A stretch of 64,000 bases of DNA. It comes from Blautia hominis. GTDB taxonomy: Bacteria > Bacillota > Clostridia > Lachnospirales > Lachnospiraceae. The notes beneath the pieces are model-generated. The model searched no databases and had not been told where the DNA came from. It was given only the letters and a program-made list of their open reading frames with translations. Shown piece after piece: positions 26,804-36,120 of the stretch. The stretch lies in contig NQOF01000002.1 of assembly GCA_002270465.1 (NCBI GenBank), positions 496,001 to 560,000 of the forward strand. The letters are read 5' to 3'. How positions within the stretch are numbered: position 1 is the first letter of the stretch; each line of letters starts with the position of its first letter. Position numbers and translations under genes: made by a program.

Positions 26804-27646
26804 ATGAGAATAAGCAAAAAAGGAAAAACATTTGTCACATTAGGGAGTCTGCTGATATTATGTATATTGATTTTATTTGTCTGTGAACAAAAACGGGATA
26901 GGTATTCCCGAGGAGAGGAAGATGATAATAATACTATTATCGGAAAGATCATAGAAGTTCGTGATACTTCGATTCTTTTATTACAGAAAGGGGACGTGAA
27001 CAAAGGACTTATGGATGCAGGAATAAAAAATGTCAAAATATATAGTCAAAATAAGCAGGAAATAAAAGCAAATGCATTAAAACCCGGAATGAGTATTCGA
27101 TTGTTACTTCAAGAAGGCAGTGCGGTTATGGAGCGTTATCCCTTGTTGATCAGCGGTGTGCAGGAAGTTCATGTTCTGGAACAGGAGAATGATTACATAG
27201 GTTTGTATCTGGATATCATAAAGGAGATTTATGGCAGAGATTCCGCCTTAAACGATGGAATGCGGGTTATGGCCCTGGACTTGACACAGGTAAAAAATCT
27301 TTCTGATAGTGAAAAAGAGGTAGTCCGATATTTGCTGGAGCCACTTCTTGAGGCTTGGCAGGAAGATAGTGTTGGCAGCCCGGGTACCGTAAAGTGCCAA
27401 AATCCGGATGTGATTCTTGCAACGGAGGAAGAACTGAGGGAAAAAGGGATGTTAGGTGAAGATGGTTCATATTTTGCGGAGGGAATATTGATCAAAATAA
27501 GGACAATAAAAAATAGAAAAAACAGCTTTACTTTTTCGGCTGAAAAATGGTGTTCCGGTCTTGCCGCAAATGGGTATGATGACTGCAAAGCTTCTTTTAA
27601 GGAGGGCGTAGGAACGTATGAGTTGAATTTTACCTGGATATCCTGA
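26804..27646 (+). CDS. Hypothetical protein with N-terminal membrane anchor
   Basis: This 280-residue protein was not recognised. It has one N-terminal helix (FVTLGSLLILCILILFVC), so it is probably anchored with the rest outside. Residues about 42-125 (IIGKIIEVRDTSILLLQKGD to SGVQEVHVLEQEN) look like a small beta-barrel domain of the type seen in secreted DUF3221-like proteins. Residues 130-280 contain LSDSEKEVVRYLLEPLLEAW and a C-terminal FSAEKWCSGLAANGYDDCKA. The coding sequence is visibly more AT-rich than neighbouring genes, including its AT-rich promoter zone, which hints at later acquisition. GAAAGGGGAAG precedes the ATG. Confidence 0.75.
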   Translation: MRISKKGKTFVTLGSLLILCILILFVCEQKRDRYSRGEEDDNNTIIGKIIEVRDTSILLLQKGDVNKGLMDAGIKNVKIYSQNKQEIKANALKPGMSIRLLLQEGSAVMERYPLLISGVQEVHVLEQENDYIGLYLDIIKEIYGRDSALNDGMRVMALDLTQVKNLSDSEKEVVRYLLEPLLEAWQEDSVGSPGTVKCQNPDVILATEEELREKGMLGEDGSYFAEGILIKIRTIKNRKNSFTFSAEKWCSGLAANGYDDCKASFKEGVGTYELNFTWIS

Positions 27647-27769
27647 ATATAGCAGCGTAGATGAGAAACTATCAGCAAAGGGGAAATGTCGCGGAGTCAA
27701 GCTTTCCTTATTCTATTTTTCATACCGATGTAATACAATGCTATAAGAGCATTTCTACGGGAGAGCGGT

Positions 27770-28933
27770 ATGTTTCGGAAAGCATCTGTTTTTCTGGTCT
27801 TATTTTCCCTTATAGTCAATATAGCCCTGCCGGTCACGGTGCACGCGGAGGGGGAAGATTTGATCGCAGCACCTCACGGGGTTCTGATGGAGGCATCCAC
27901 AGGAACCATAATCTACGAGAAGGACAAAGACACCAAGGTCTACCCGGCCAGTATAACAAAGATCATGACTCTGGTGCTGATATTTGATGAGATCGCCAAG
28001 GGCACCCTACATATGGAGGATGAAGTGACTACAAGTGCCTACGCCAAATCCATGGGCGGTTCCCAGGTCTATCTGGAGGAGGGCGAGAAGCAGACTGTGG
28101 AGACTATGATAAAATGTATTGTCATTGCCTCCGGTAACGATGCCAGTGTGGCCATGGCGGAACACATAGCGGGAAGTGAAGCGGAGTTTGTCAAACGTAT
28201 GAATGAGAGGGCAGCAGGGCTTAACATGACAGGCACGCATTTCGAGGACTGCTGCGGTCTGACGGAGTCCACCAACCACTTTACCACGGCATATGATGTG
28301 GCCCTCATGTCCAGGGAGCTGGTGACAAAATACCCCAAGATCCTGGATTACTCCTCCATCTGGATGGAGAATATCACCCACAACACAGCAAAGGGAAGCA
28401 GTGAGTTCGGCCTTACCAATACAAATAAGCTTCTGCGCAGTTATGACGGCTGTGTAGGTCTTAAAACAGGGAGTACCAGTCTGGCAAAATACTGTGTCTC
28501 CGAGGTGGCCCAGAGAAACGGGATCACACTCATAAGCGTGGTCATGACAGCGCCTGACTATAAGGTGCGGTTTAAGGACGCAGCGGCAATGCTGAACCTG
28601 GGCTTTGGTGCCTGCAGCCTTTATGTGGACGAAAATAAAGACAGCCTGCCAAAGGTTCCGGTAAAGGGTTCTATCCAGGAAAAGACGTCTGTATCTTACG
28701 AGGGAGATTTCCGCTATCTGGATACAAAGGGGGAGGCTCTTGACCATATACAGAAGAAGATCAATCTGAAGAAAAGCACAGACGCCCCTGTAAAGAAAGG
28801 CAGCAAGGCAGGGACTGCGGATTATTATCTGAATGGAAAAAAAATAGGCAGTGTCAGCCTGCTATTTAACGAGACGGTGGAGAAGGCCGGCTACATGGAT
28901 TATGTGAAAAAGGTATTCAAAACTTTTTTCTAA
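27770..28933 (+). CDS. D-alanyl-D-alanine carboxypeptidase (DacF/PBP5-type)
   Basis: A 387-residue secreted serine peptidase (family S11) that trims the terminal D-Ala of peptidoglycan stem peptides. It has a signal peptide (FLVLFSLIVNIALPVTVHA), the nucleophile motif SxxK in PASITKIMTL, SxN in IASGNDASVAMAEH and KTG in GLKTGSTSLAKY. The C-terminal part beyond residue 280 is the PBP5-like beta domain, ending in a hydrophobic/amphipathic stretch (GYMDYVKKVFKTFF) that may anchor it. GGGAGAGCGG precedes the ATG. A second, separate paralogue lies at 38371. Confidence 0.93.
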   Translation: MFRKASVFLVLFSLIVNIALPVTVHAEGEDLIAAPHGVLMEASTGTIIYEKDKDTKVYPASITKIMTLVLIFDEIAKGTLHMEDEVTTSAYAKSMGGSQVYLEEGEKQTVETMIKCIVIASGNDASVAMAEHIAGSEAEFVKRMNERAAGLNMTGTHFEDCCGLTESTNHFTTAYDVALMSRELVTKYPKILDYSSIWMENITHNTAKGSSEFGLTNTNKLLRSYDGCVGLKTGSTSLAKYCVSEVAQRNGITLISVVMTAPDYKVRFKDAAAMLNLGFGACSLYVDENKDSLPKVPVKGSIQEKTSVSYEGDFRYLDTKGEALDHIQKKINLKKSTDAPVKKGSKAGTADYYLNGKKIGSVSLLFNETVEKAGYMDYVKKVFKTFF

Positions 28934-28950
28934 AAAATAAAATTTGGGTA

Positions 28951-28979
28951 TTGCAGGATAGAAATGTTTGCATTATAAT
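28951..28979 (+). promoter_or_regulatory. Sigma-A promoter upstream of the MATE gene
   Basis: TTGCAG (28951-28956), a 17-base spacer and a perfect TATAAT (28974-28979). A terminator starts only 20 bases after the -10 box. Confidence 0.65.
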
Positions 28980-28998
28980 AGCCCGGTAACAAAAAGAC

Positions 28999-29028
28999 GG
29001 AGGGTGCCCGCTGGCACCTTCCTTTTTC
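28999..29028 (+). terminator. Intrinsic terminator directly after a promoter (attenuator-like)
   Basis: GGAGGGTGCC and GGCACCTTCC (one wobble pair) form a hairpin with a 4-base loop, followed by TTTTT. It could end the upstream carboxypeptidase transcript, or attenuate the transcript begun at the promoter at 28951-28979. Confidence 0.75.
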
Positions 29029-29121
29029 GTGAAAAAATGACTTGATGGCAGAGGAAAGCCGCGCCCACGCTTTTTTTGTCTGCCGGCGGACACATTGTTT
29101 ACAGAGAGAATGAGGAGAGGC

Positions 29122-30468
29122 ATGCAGAAAGATATGACAGCCGGCAGCCCGGCAAAAGCGATTGTAGGATTTACAATTCCAGTATTCATCGGAAATATTT
29201 TTCAGCAGTTTTACAGTATGGTGGATACCATCATTGTAGGAAAATTCGTAGGTACCAAAGCACTGGCAGCCGTGGGGAGCGTGGGTACTATTAACTTTTT
29301 GATCATTGGTTTTATGCTGGGCCTGACAGCGGGATTCACCGTGCTGACAGCCCAGAGGTACGGAGCAGGGGACATGAAGAATATGAGGCGGACTGTGGGG
29401 TCAGCGGCAGTGCTGTCCCTGATCGTCACCCTTGTCATGACATTGGTGAGTATGCTGGGAATGCGTGGGCTTTTACAGTTCATGCACACTCCCGAGGACA
29501 TTTTTGCCGACGCATATCAATATATTATGATCATCTGCGGCGGCATTTTTGCCACCGTGTTGTATAACCTGCTTGCCAGTGTGCTGAGAGTACTGGGTAA
29601 CAGCCAGGTGCCGCTGTATTTTCTGATTTTGTCGGCACTGTTAAATGTGGTGCTGGATCTGTTGTTTATCATTGTATTTCACTGGGGAGCCGCCGGAGCA
29701 GCCTACGCCACGGTCATATCCCAGGGTGTTTCCGGGATTCTCTGTCTGGTGTATATAGCAAAAAAAATGCCGGAACTGCGCCTTGAGAAAGAGGATTTCC
29801 GTCTGTCCGCCCATATTGTGAAAATGCAGGTGGGAATCGGCATCCCTATGGCGCTTCAGTATTCCATCACAGCCATTGGAACCATGATGGTACAGTCTGC
29901 GCTGAACATGCTGGGATCTATGGCGGTGGCAGCCTTTACCGCAGCCAGCAAGGTGGAACAGATCGCTACCCAGGCCTATGTGGCACTCGGGACTACTATG
30001 GCAACCTTCTGTGCCCAGAATATGGGGGCAGGAAAGCTTGACCGGATACGCAGGGGCTTTCGGGCAACGACCTGGATCGGAGTGGCTTATTCCCTGGTCT
30101 TTGGCCTTCTGACCGCCTTTTTTGGAAAATACCTGACTTATCTGTTTGTGTCCAGCGATGTGCAGACACTGATGGGGCAGGTGGATATTTACCTGAAATG
30201 TGCATCCTTGTTTTTCATTGCCCTGAATATTGTAAATGTCTACCGGAACGGCATACAGGGGATGGGATACGGCGTCCTGCCTATGATGGCAGGTGTGGCG
30301 GAGCTTTTAGGCCGCGGTATCGTGGCTCTGGCCGCAGGATTAAACAGGAGTTACCTTCTGGCCTGCCTGGCAAGCCCGGTGGCCTGGGTATTTGCAGGTG
30401 TACTGCTGCTCTTCATGTACCGCGTAGTTATGAAGCAGCAAGAAAAAGTTTTCGGAAAAACCAGATAG
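29122..30468 (+). CDS. MATE-family efflux transporter
   Basis: A 12-helix Na+- or H+-coupled exporter of the MATE family. The start at 29122 (MQKDMTAGSPAKAI) was chosen because GAGGAG lies just upstream and family members begin at this point; TTG (29095) and ATG (29110) starts are also in frame. The protein has 448 residues. Signatures are FTIPVFIGNIFQQFYSMVDTIIVGKFVG in the first helix pair, the internal repeat GIGIPMALQYSITAIGTMMVQ and KVEQIATQAYVALGTTMATF. The substrate cannot be told. An attenuator-like promoter and terminator lie about 95 bases upstream. Confidence 0.93.
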   Translation: MQKDMTAGSPAKAIVGFTIPVFIGNIFQQFYSMVDTIIVGKFVGTKALAAVGSVGTINFLIIGFMLGLTAGFTVLTAQRYGAGDMKNMRRTVGSAAVLSLIVTLVMTLVSMLGMRGLLQFMHTPEDIFADAYQYIMIICGGIFATVLYNLLASVLRVLGNSQVPLYFLILSALLNVVLDLLFIIVFHWGAAGAAYATVISQGVSGILCLVYIAKKMPELRLEKEDFRLSAHIVKMQVGIGIPMALQYSITAIGTMMVQSALNMLGSMAVAAFTAASKVEQIATQAYVALGTTMATFCAQNMGAGKLDRIRRGFRATTWIGVAYSLVFGLLTAFFGKYLTYLFVSSDVQTLMGQVDIYLKCASLFFIALNIVNVYRNGIQGMGYGVLPMMAGVAELLGRGIVALAAGLNRSYLLACLASPVAWVFAGVLLLFMYRVVMKQQEKVFGKTR

Positions 30469-30538
30469 TCTTACCTTTTCTTTTTTCTCTTTATGAGTTA
30501 AAATAGAGAAAAAACAGAGAGAAAAGCAGGGAGTATTT

Positions 30539-31390
30539 GTGAAGAAATTTGTGACCACAACTTACAGGATTACAACAGATAAGATAAAAAGACATCCGCT
30601 GAGATTCGTGATGATAAGCGACCTCCACAACGTGGTGTTCGGAAAGAAGAATGAACCTGTCTTTGACAGGATAAAGTCTCTTGCCCCGGATGCCATATTG
30701 ATAGCCGGGGATTTGGTGCTTGGGAAATCCGACGCTTCCCTGAAACCGGCTGCTGCATTTTTGAGTGAGGCCGTGAAGCTGGCTCCCGTATTGTACGGGC
30801 CGGGTAATCACGAGCAGCGGATGAAATTATTTACAGAGGATTATGGTGGCAGGTTCTCCGCGTTTGAGAAGAAAATAAAACAGATGGGAGTCACCTATCT
30901 GGAAAATGAGCGTATGGTTCTGAAGATAAAAGGTGAAACCGTGGCGGTCACCGGACTGGATCTGCCCTATGAATATTATGAAAGGGGTCCCGTCAAGGGA
31001 CCGGACAGAACAGAGCTTGAAGGGCTGATAGGCAGGCCGGATAAACAGGTATATGAGATCCTGCTGGCGCATACGCCCAGGTATGGGGATGCATATTTTG
31101 CCTGGGGTGCGGATTTGATCCTGTCAGGCCATTACCACGGGGGTATTGTGCGTCTGCCCTTTTTGGGAAGTATTATCAGCCCTGATCTGCGGCTGTTTCC
31201 CCGCTACGGATATGGGGAATACAGGAAAAGAGACGGTGCTCCGCCCAAAAAAGCGGGCAGAAGACAGCCGATAACAGGCAGGGAACAGATTATGATTACA
31301 GGAGCAGGACTTGGAGAGCATACGCTGCCTCTTCGGATCAACAATCCAAGAGAGCTGGTCGTGCTGGAATGTCTGCCGAAAGAGGTGTGA
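30539..31390 (+). CDS. Metallophosphoesterase (calcineurin-like)
   Basis: A 283-residue binuclear metal phosphoesterase starting at a GTG with AGCAGGGAG upstream. The five metal-binding blocks are all present: MISDLHNV, IAGDLVLG, GPGNHEQRM, LLAHTPRYG and LSGHYHGGIVRLP. The C-terminal RFFPRYGYGEYRK-like region resembles YkuE/YaeI enzymes, which act at the membrane, but the usual N-terminal membrane helix is absent, so it is likely cytoplasmic. Its stop is 1 base before the moxR gene, suggesting one operon through 34677. Confidence 0.92.
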   Translation: MKKFVTTTYRITTDKIKRHPLRFVMISDLHNVVFGKKNEPVFDRIKSLAPDAILIAGDLVLGKSDASLKPAAAFLSEAVKLAPVLYGPGNHEQRMKLFTEDYGGRFSAFEKKIKQMGVTYLENERMVLKIKGETVAVTGLDLPYEYYERGPVKGPDRTELEGLIGRPDKQVYEILLAHTPRYGDAYFAWGADLILSGHYHGGIVRLPFLGSIISPDLRLFPRYGYGEYRKRDGAPPKKAGRRQPITGREQIMITGAGLGEHTLPLRINNPRELVVLECLPKEV

Positions 31391-31391
31391 G

Positions 31392-32342
31392 ATGGAAGAG
31401 AAAAACTGTATGGCAAAAATACGCAGGAACATCAGTCAGGTCATTGTGGGAAAAGATAAGGTACTGGAGCTTTTGCTGACGGCTCTGACGGCAGGAGGCC
31501 ATGTCCTGTTGGAGGATGTGCCGGGAACAGGCAAGACCATGATGGCAAAATCCCTGGCACGTTCCATGGACGGAAAATTCTCCAGGATCCAGTTCACTCC
31601 GGATCTGCTGCCTTCAGACGTGACGGGGCTGAATTATTATAACCAGAAAGCAGGGGAATTCCTTTTCAAGGAAGGTCCGGCCTTCTGCAACATCCTTCTG
31701 GCGGATGAGATCAACCGGGCTACACCCAGAACCCAGTCAAGCCTTCTGGAGTGTATGGAGGAGCATCAGATTACCATTGACGGGGAAACCAGAACATTGG
31801 AGGAACCGTTTTTCGTGATCGCCACCCAGAATCCGGTGGAGACCACAGGTACATTTCCGCTTCCGGAAGCTCAGATGGACCGTTTTTTTATGCGCCTTTC
31901 CATGGGCCTTCCTGACAAAGCGGAGGAGCTGGCAATTCTGGAGCGATTTGAGGACAGGCAGCCACTTTCGGAGCTTCCCTGTGTGTGCACACGGGAGGAG
32001 CTGTTAAATGCCAGGGAGGCGTATAAGAAAGTATATGTACACCCGGATTTGAAATCCTATCTGGTGGAGGTGGTGCAGGCTACCAGAGCGGCCGGGGATG
32101 TGATAGCAGGTGTCAGTCCCAGAGGAACCCTGGCATTATTTAATGGGGCAAAAGCCTATGCCTATGTACAGAACAGGGATTACGTGGTGCCTGAGGATAT
32201 AAAAACTGTGGCAGTTCCCATACTCGCGCACCGGATGGTCATGACCTCCGGATACGGGCAGGAGGAGAGCGGCAGCCAGGCCATCAAACGGATACTGGAA
32301 CAGGTCCCTGTACCCACGGAGGAGTGGAAGAGAAAACCATGA
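31392..32342 (+). CDS. MoxR-family AAA+ ATPase
   Basis: A 316-residue chaperone-like ATPase. The start at 31392 (MEEKNCMAKI) lies right after the phosphoesterase stop and overlaps none of it. Walker A is EDVPGTGKTMMAK, Walker B is ILLADEINRATPRTQ, sensor 1 is VIATQNPVE, and GTFPLPEAQMDRFFMRL is the MoxR signature. Its stop overlaps the DUF58 start (ATGA). MoxR proteins with DUF58 and a transglutaminase/DUF4129 partner form a common operon thought to mature or assemble extracytoplasmic complexes. Confidence 0.95.
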   Translation: MEEKNCMAKIRRNISQVIVGKDKVLELLLTALTAGGHVLLEDVPGTGKTMMAKSLARSMDGKFSRIQFTPDLLPSDVTGLNYYNQKAGEFLFKEGPAFCNILLADEINRATPRTQSSLLECMEEHQITIDGETRTLEEPFFVIATQNPVETTGTFPLPEAQMDRFFMRLSMGLPDKAEELAILERFEDRQPLSELPCVCTREELLNAREAYKKVYVHPDLKSYLVEVVQATRAAGDVIAGVSPRGTLALFNGAKAYAYVQNRDYVVPEDIKTVAVPILAHRMVMTSGYGQEESGSQAIKRILEQVPVPTEEWKRKP

Positions 32343-33463
32343 CGATTTTTTTACTTTTACTGGGAGCTGTCCTGCTGCAGTTTTTGGCGGAATGGTTCTA
32401 CCGGAACCATTGGGACAGGCATCTGGAAGTGGATGTTAAATTCCAGGATCATCCCGTCCATGAGGGCGGGCGTGCGTATCTGACAGAGACCATTGAAAAC
32501 AGAAAGTGGCTTCTTCTCCCCATGCTGCAGGCAGCGTTTAGGGTACATAGAAATCTGTTTTTTGAGGAGGAGGAAAATACCAGTATCTCTGACTATACCT
32601 ATAAAAGAGATATATTTTCCGTGCTTTTTTATCAAAAGATCCAAAGGGAAATCCCATTTCTGGCCAGGAAAAGGGGATATTACGAGATTGGGCAGGCTGA
32701 AATACTTACAAGAGGACTGCTCATGAACCGTGAACTGTATCTGACCGTGCCTCTTTCCACCCATTTGTATGTGTATCCCAGGACCATCCCTGTGTCCAAT
32801 ATGGAGATCCCCTTTAAAAAGCTGATGGGACAGGTTTTGGTGCGGCAGCGGATGTACGAGGACCCCTTTTCATTCCGGGGCCTGCGTGAATACCGGCCCG
32901 GGGACCCTATGAACAAGATCAACTGGAAAGCCTCCGCAAAAGAAGGGGATATGATGGTGAACCTGTTAGATTCCACCTCCAGCGCCCAGGTCCTTATATT
33001 TCTGGATGTGGAGGATGAAACCATATGGAAATACGAGGAAATTCATGAGGCAGGCATATCCCTGGCGGTGTCTCTGGCAGAACAACTTTTGAAAAGAGGC
33101 ATTGCCACAGGCCTTATCACCAACGGCAGAGACCACCTCACAAAGCTGCCGATCGCAGTGATGCCGGGCACGGGAAGAGGGCAGCTTGTAAAGCTGTACC
33201 AGAACCTGGCCAGACTGGATCTGGACCTTCCTGCCGGAAAATTCCCTGAACTTTTAAGTGCACAGAGCCGTCTTTTAGCAGAAGGCCGGGGAATCCCCCT
33301 TCTCATCTCCAAAAACCAGGGCAGGTCCCTGTTTGCCGGGATGGAAAGCCTTGCAAAAGCCGGAGGCAGTGCCATGTGGATTTCCACCCTGTACAAGGAT
33401 ATGGAATGGAAACTTCCGTCCTCACCCTATATGGAGATAATACGCTGGGAGGTGCCGAGATGA
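32339..33463 (+). CDS. DUF58 domain protein (VWA-like, MoxR partner)
   Basis: The start at 32339 overlaps the moxR stop by 4 bases. The 374-residue protein begins with a membrane helix (IFLLLLGAVLLQFLAEWFY). It continues with a beta domain and then the DUF58 hallmark FRGLREYRPGDPMNKINWKASAKEGDM, followed by a VWA-like fold (VLIFLDVEDETIW in place of a classical MIDAS). It is presumed to work with the MoxR ATPase at the membrane. Confidence 0.9.
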   Translation: MTIFLLLLGAVLLQFLAEWFYRNHWDRHLEVDVKFQDHPVHEGGRAYLTETIENRKWLLLPMLQAAFRVHRNLFFEEEENTSISDYTYKRDIFSVLFYQKIQREIPFLARKRGYYEIGQAEILTRGLLMNRELYLTVPLSTHLYVYPRTIPVSNMEIPFKKLMGQVLVRQRMYEDPFSFRGLREYRPGDPMNKINWKASAKEGDMMVNLLDSTSSAQVLIFLDVEDETIWKYEEIHEAGISLAVSLAEQLLKRGIATGLITNGRDHLTKLPIAVMPGTGRGQLVKLYQNLARLDLDLPAGKFPELLSAQSRLLAEGRGIPLLISKNQGRSLFAGMESLAKAGGSAMWISTLYKDMEWKLPSSPYMEIIRWEVPR

Positions 33464-34677
33464 AACCGGATTTGCTGGTGATATACCGTTTTTTTCATAC
33501 ATTTCTTCTGATGGACAGTCTGGCTTTGATGATTTTGTCTTTCGGCGGGGACATCACGCCCCTTCAGTTTACAAAGAGTCTCCTATTGTTTGTCCCGATA
33601 CTGCTTTTATACTGGATCGTGCGCCGTTTCAAAAGCCTGTTTCTATTTGCAGTGTCAGGCGCCGCAAGTTTGGCAGTGCTGTATTTTTCAGCTTCAACCA
33701 TATGGGAGCGGGGTGCATTTACAGTATGCGGAGTCTTTCTGGTACTTCTGTACTTTTTCGAGCGGGCAGGCAGCGGGGAGAGTATCCTCGTGCGCCCTTC
33801 CTATGCGGGGCTTCTGGTTTTTGCCGGAATCTATATCTACACACTGGCCTATCACAGAAGTACTCTGGGAACGATCCTATGCATCAATACAGGCGTTTAC
33901 TGGCTGCTCACCATCCTGTCTGAGAACCGCCGTTCCCTTTTGAAACTCTACGAACAGAATGAAAAACTTCACAGATTTCCCAGAAACAGGATTGCGGAGG
34001 GAAACAGGATCGCGCTTGGAGGGTTCTGTGCCCTTATCATTGCAGGTATGGTGTTTCTGCCGATGTCTGGTTTTGACAATGTCCTGAAAAAGCTGGGACA
34101 CCTGTTTTTGAACATGATCCGAAAGCTTCTGGCGGGTCTCGGCGGTGCAGAGGAAATGATACCCGACGAACCGCAGATGGCGGAACAGATGCCGTTTTTT
34201 CCGGGGGAATTCCGTGAGGCTTCCCCTTTCTGGCAGACATTTTTTCAGATACTGGAGAAGGTGTTCATTTTTCTGTTTCTGGCAGCAGCTGTATATTTGG
34301 TCTGCCGGATCCTCTACGGATTATATAAAAAATATCACGAAACTGCCTTTGCGGACGGGGACCGTGTGGAGTTCCTCTCTCCCGTAAAAGGTGATAAGAA
34401 AGAATCCCTGAAAAGGGAAAAGAGAAGAAGCGGGCTGTTCTCTGCACGTTCACTGGGGGAAAAGATCCGCAGGTGTTATAAAAGGAAGATAGAGAGTTCC
34501 ATGGAACAGAAGATCAGGGAGGCGTTTACGCCGGAGCAGATAGAAGCAGCTGCAGGGCTTACGAATGCGGAGGGGGTTGAGGAGTTTCATAGGATATATG
34601 AGAAGGCAAGGTACGGGAAAGAGGACTGCAGGCAGGAAGAATGGGGGAGGATGAAGGAACTGGGAAAGGGGCTGTAA
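33460..34677 (+). CDS. Membrane protein with DUF4129-like C-terminus, third gene of the MoxR operon
   Basis: The start at 33460 overlaps the DUF58 stop by 4 bases. The 405 residues contain about six helices in the first 230 residues, one more near 270-290 (VFIFLFLAAAVYLVCRILYG), and a basic cytoplasmic tail ending FTPEQIEAAAGLTNAEGVEEFHRIYEKARYG, which resembles DUF4129. In related operons this position is held by a transglutaminase-like protein with an external Cys-His-Asp domain. That domain is not visible here, so this is a reduced form or a different family. Confidence 0.75.
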   Translation: MKPDLLVIYRFFHTFLLMDSLALMILSFGGDITPLQFTKSLLLFVPILLLYWIVRRFKSLFLFAVSGAASLAVLYFSASTIWERGAFTVCGVFLVLLYFFERAGSGESILVRPSYAGLLVFAGIYIYTLAYHRSTLGTILCINTGVYWLLTILSENRRSLLKLYEQNEKLHRFPRNRIAEGNRIALGGFCALIIAGMVFLPMSGFDNVLKKLGHLFLNMIRKLLAGLGGAEEMIPDEPQMAEQMPFFPGEFREASPFWQTFFQILEKVFIFLFLAAAVYLVCRILYGLYKKYHETAFADGDRVEFLSPVKGDKKESLKREKRRSGLFSARSLGEKIRRCYKRKIESSMEQKIREAFTPEQIEAAAGLTNAEGVEEFHRIYEKARYGKEDCRQEEWGRMKELGKGL

Positions 34678-34696
34678 AGGCAGGCAAGGAATATTC

Positions 34697-34725
34697 TGGA
34701 CTTTTCCCTGAAAATAGTGTAAAAT
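34697..34725 (+). promoter_or_regulatory. Possible scpAB promoter
   Basis: TGGACT, a 17-base spacer and TAAAAT lie about 50 bases before scpA. The -35 match is only partial. Confidence 0.4.
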
Positions 34726-34775
34726 GCTGTAAGCGGTATGACCGTGTAATAACTGCAGGAAAAGGATGATAGTAA

Positions 34776-35546
34776 ATGGGAATTCCGGTAAAGCTTCCGG
34801 TGTTTGAGGGACCTTTGGATCTGCTTCTGCACCTGATCGAGAAAAATAAAGTGAATATTTACGATATTCCCATTGTGAAGATAACAGACCAGTATATGGA
34901 ATACATTCACCAGATGGAACGGGAAGACCTGAATATTATGAGTGAATTTATGGTTATGGCTGCAACGCTTATCTCCATCAAGTGCAGGATGCTCCTCCCG
35001 AAAGAAGTCAATGAGGACGGCGAGGAGGAGGACCCCAGAGATGAACTGGTGCGCCAGCTTCTGGAGTATAAGATGTATAAGTATATGTCATATGAGCTCA
35101 GGGACAGGATGTCAGAAGCGGCAAAGAGTATTTATAAGCTCCCCTCTCTTCCAAAGGAAGTGGAGGATTACAGGGAGCCGGTGGATACCAGTGAGCTGCT
35201 TGGCGGACTGACACTGGGGCGTCTTCATAAAATTTTCCAGGATGTGCTGAAGCGGCAGGAAGATAAGAAGGACCCCATCCGAAGCACTTTCGGCAAGATT
35301 GAGCAGGAGGAGGTCAGCCTGCCGGAAAAAATGACGGATGTGGAGGAGTATGCCAGACGGCACCGTCGTTTCAGTTTCCGGGATCTTCTGGGAAAACAGG
35401 CCAGTAAATTCCAAGTGGTGGTTACATTTCTGGCTATTCTGGAGCTTATGAAGACAGGAAAGATCTTTATCCGGCAGGAGCATATCTTCGATGATATTCA
35501 GATTGAGAGCAGGGAGGATAAGAAAGGAGACCCGTATGGAAATTGA
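34776..35546 (+). CDS. scpA: Segregation and condensation protein A
   Basis: ScpA is the kleisin subunit that bridges the Smc heads in chromosome condensation. At 256 residues it is of normal length. The N-terminal FEGPLDLLLHLIEKNKVNIYDIPI is the ScpA signature, and VMAATLISIKCRMLLPKE follows. The C-terminal winged-helix part has QVVVTFLAILELMKTGKI. It overlaps scpB by 11 bases, which is typical of this pair. Confidence 0.96.
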   Translation: MGIPVKLPVFEGPLDLLLHLIEKNKVNIYDIPIVKITDQYMEYIHQMEREDLNIMSEFMVMAATLISIKCRMLLPKEVNEDGEEEDPRDELVRQLLEYKMYKYMSYELRDRMSEAAKSIYKLPSLPKEVEDYREPVDTSELLGGLTLGRLHKIFQDVLKRQEDKKDPIRSTFGKIEQEEVSLPEKMTDVEEYARRHRRFSFRDLLGKQASKFQVVVTFLAILELMKTGKIFIRQEHIFDDIQIESREDKKGDPYGN

Positions 35547-36105
35547 ACATCTGGAGGGCGCTGTTGAGGCGCTTTTGTTTGCTATGGGAGAATCTGTGGA
35601 AGTTTCTGCCATTGCCAAGGCTATAGGACATGATACGGAAACCACCAGAAAGATCATTCGGAATATGATGCTGAAATATAATGCCAAAGACCGTGGGATC
35701 AAGATAATTGAGCTGGAGAACGCTTATCAGATGTGTACAAAGGAAGAGTATTATGACTATCTGGTCAAGCTTGCACTGCAGCCGAAAAAGGCGGTGCTTA
35801 CAGATGTTATGCTGGAAACACTCTCCATCATTGCCTATAAGCAGCCGGTCACGAAGCTTGAGATAGAGAAAATCCGCGGTGTCAAGTCCGACCATGCAGT
35901 GAACAAGCTGATGGAATATAATCTGGTCCAGGAGGTTGGACGTCTGGACGCGCCGGGAAGGCCCCTTCTTTTTGGAACTACGGAGGAATTTTTAAGGAAC
36001 TTCGGGGTGCAGGGGCTGGATGAACTGCCGGAACTGGATCCGGTACAGATCGAAGATTTCAAAGCAGAGGCAGAAGAAGAAATTCAGCTGAAGCTGGATG
36101 TATAA
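35536..36105 (+). CDS. scpB: Segregation and condensation protein B
   Basis: The start at 35536 (MEIEHLEGAVEALLF) has AAGGAG upstream and overlaps scpA by 11 bases, giving 189 residues. ScpB binds ScpA and regulates Smc. Two winged-helix domains are visible, with signatures EALLFAMGESVEVSAIAKAI, LETLSIIAYKQPVTKLEIEKIRGV and LVQEVGRLDAPGRPLLFGTT. Confidence 0.96.
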   Translation: MEIEHLEGAVEALLFAMGESVEVSAIAKAIGHDTETTRKIIRNMMLKYNAKDRGIKIIELENAYQMCTKEEYYDYLVKLALQPKKAVLTDVMLETLSIIAYKQPVTKLEIEKIRGVKSDHAVNKLMEYNLVQEVGRLDAPGRPLLFGTTEEFLRNFGVQGLDELPELDPVQIEDFKAEAEEEIQLKLDV

Positions 36106-36120
36106 ACGGGGGAAAGAGAC

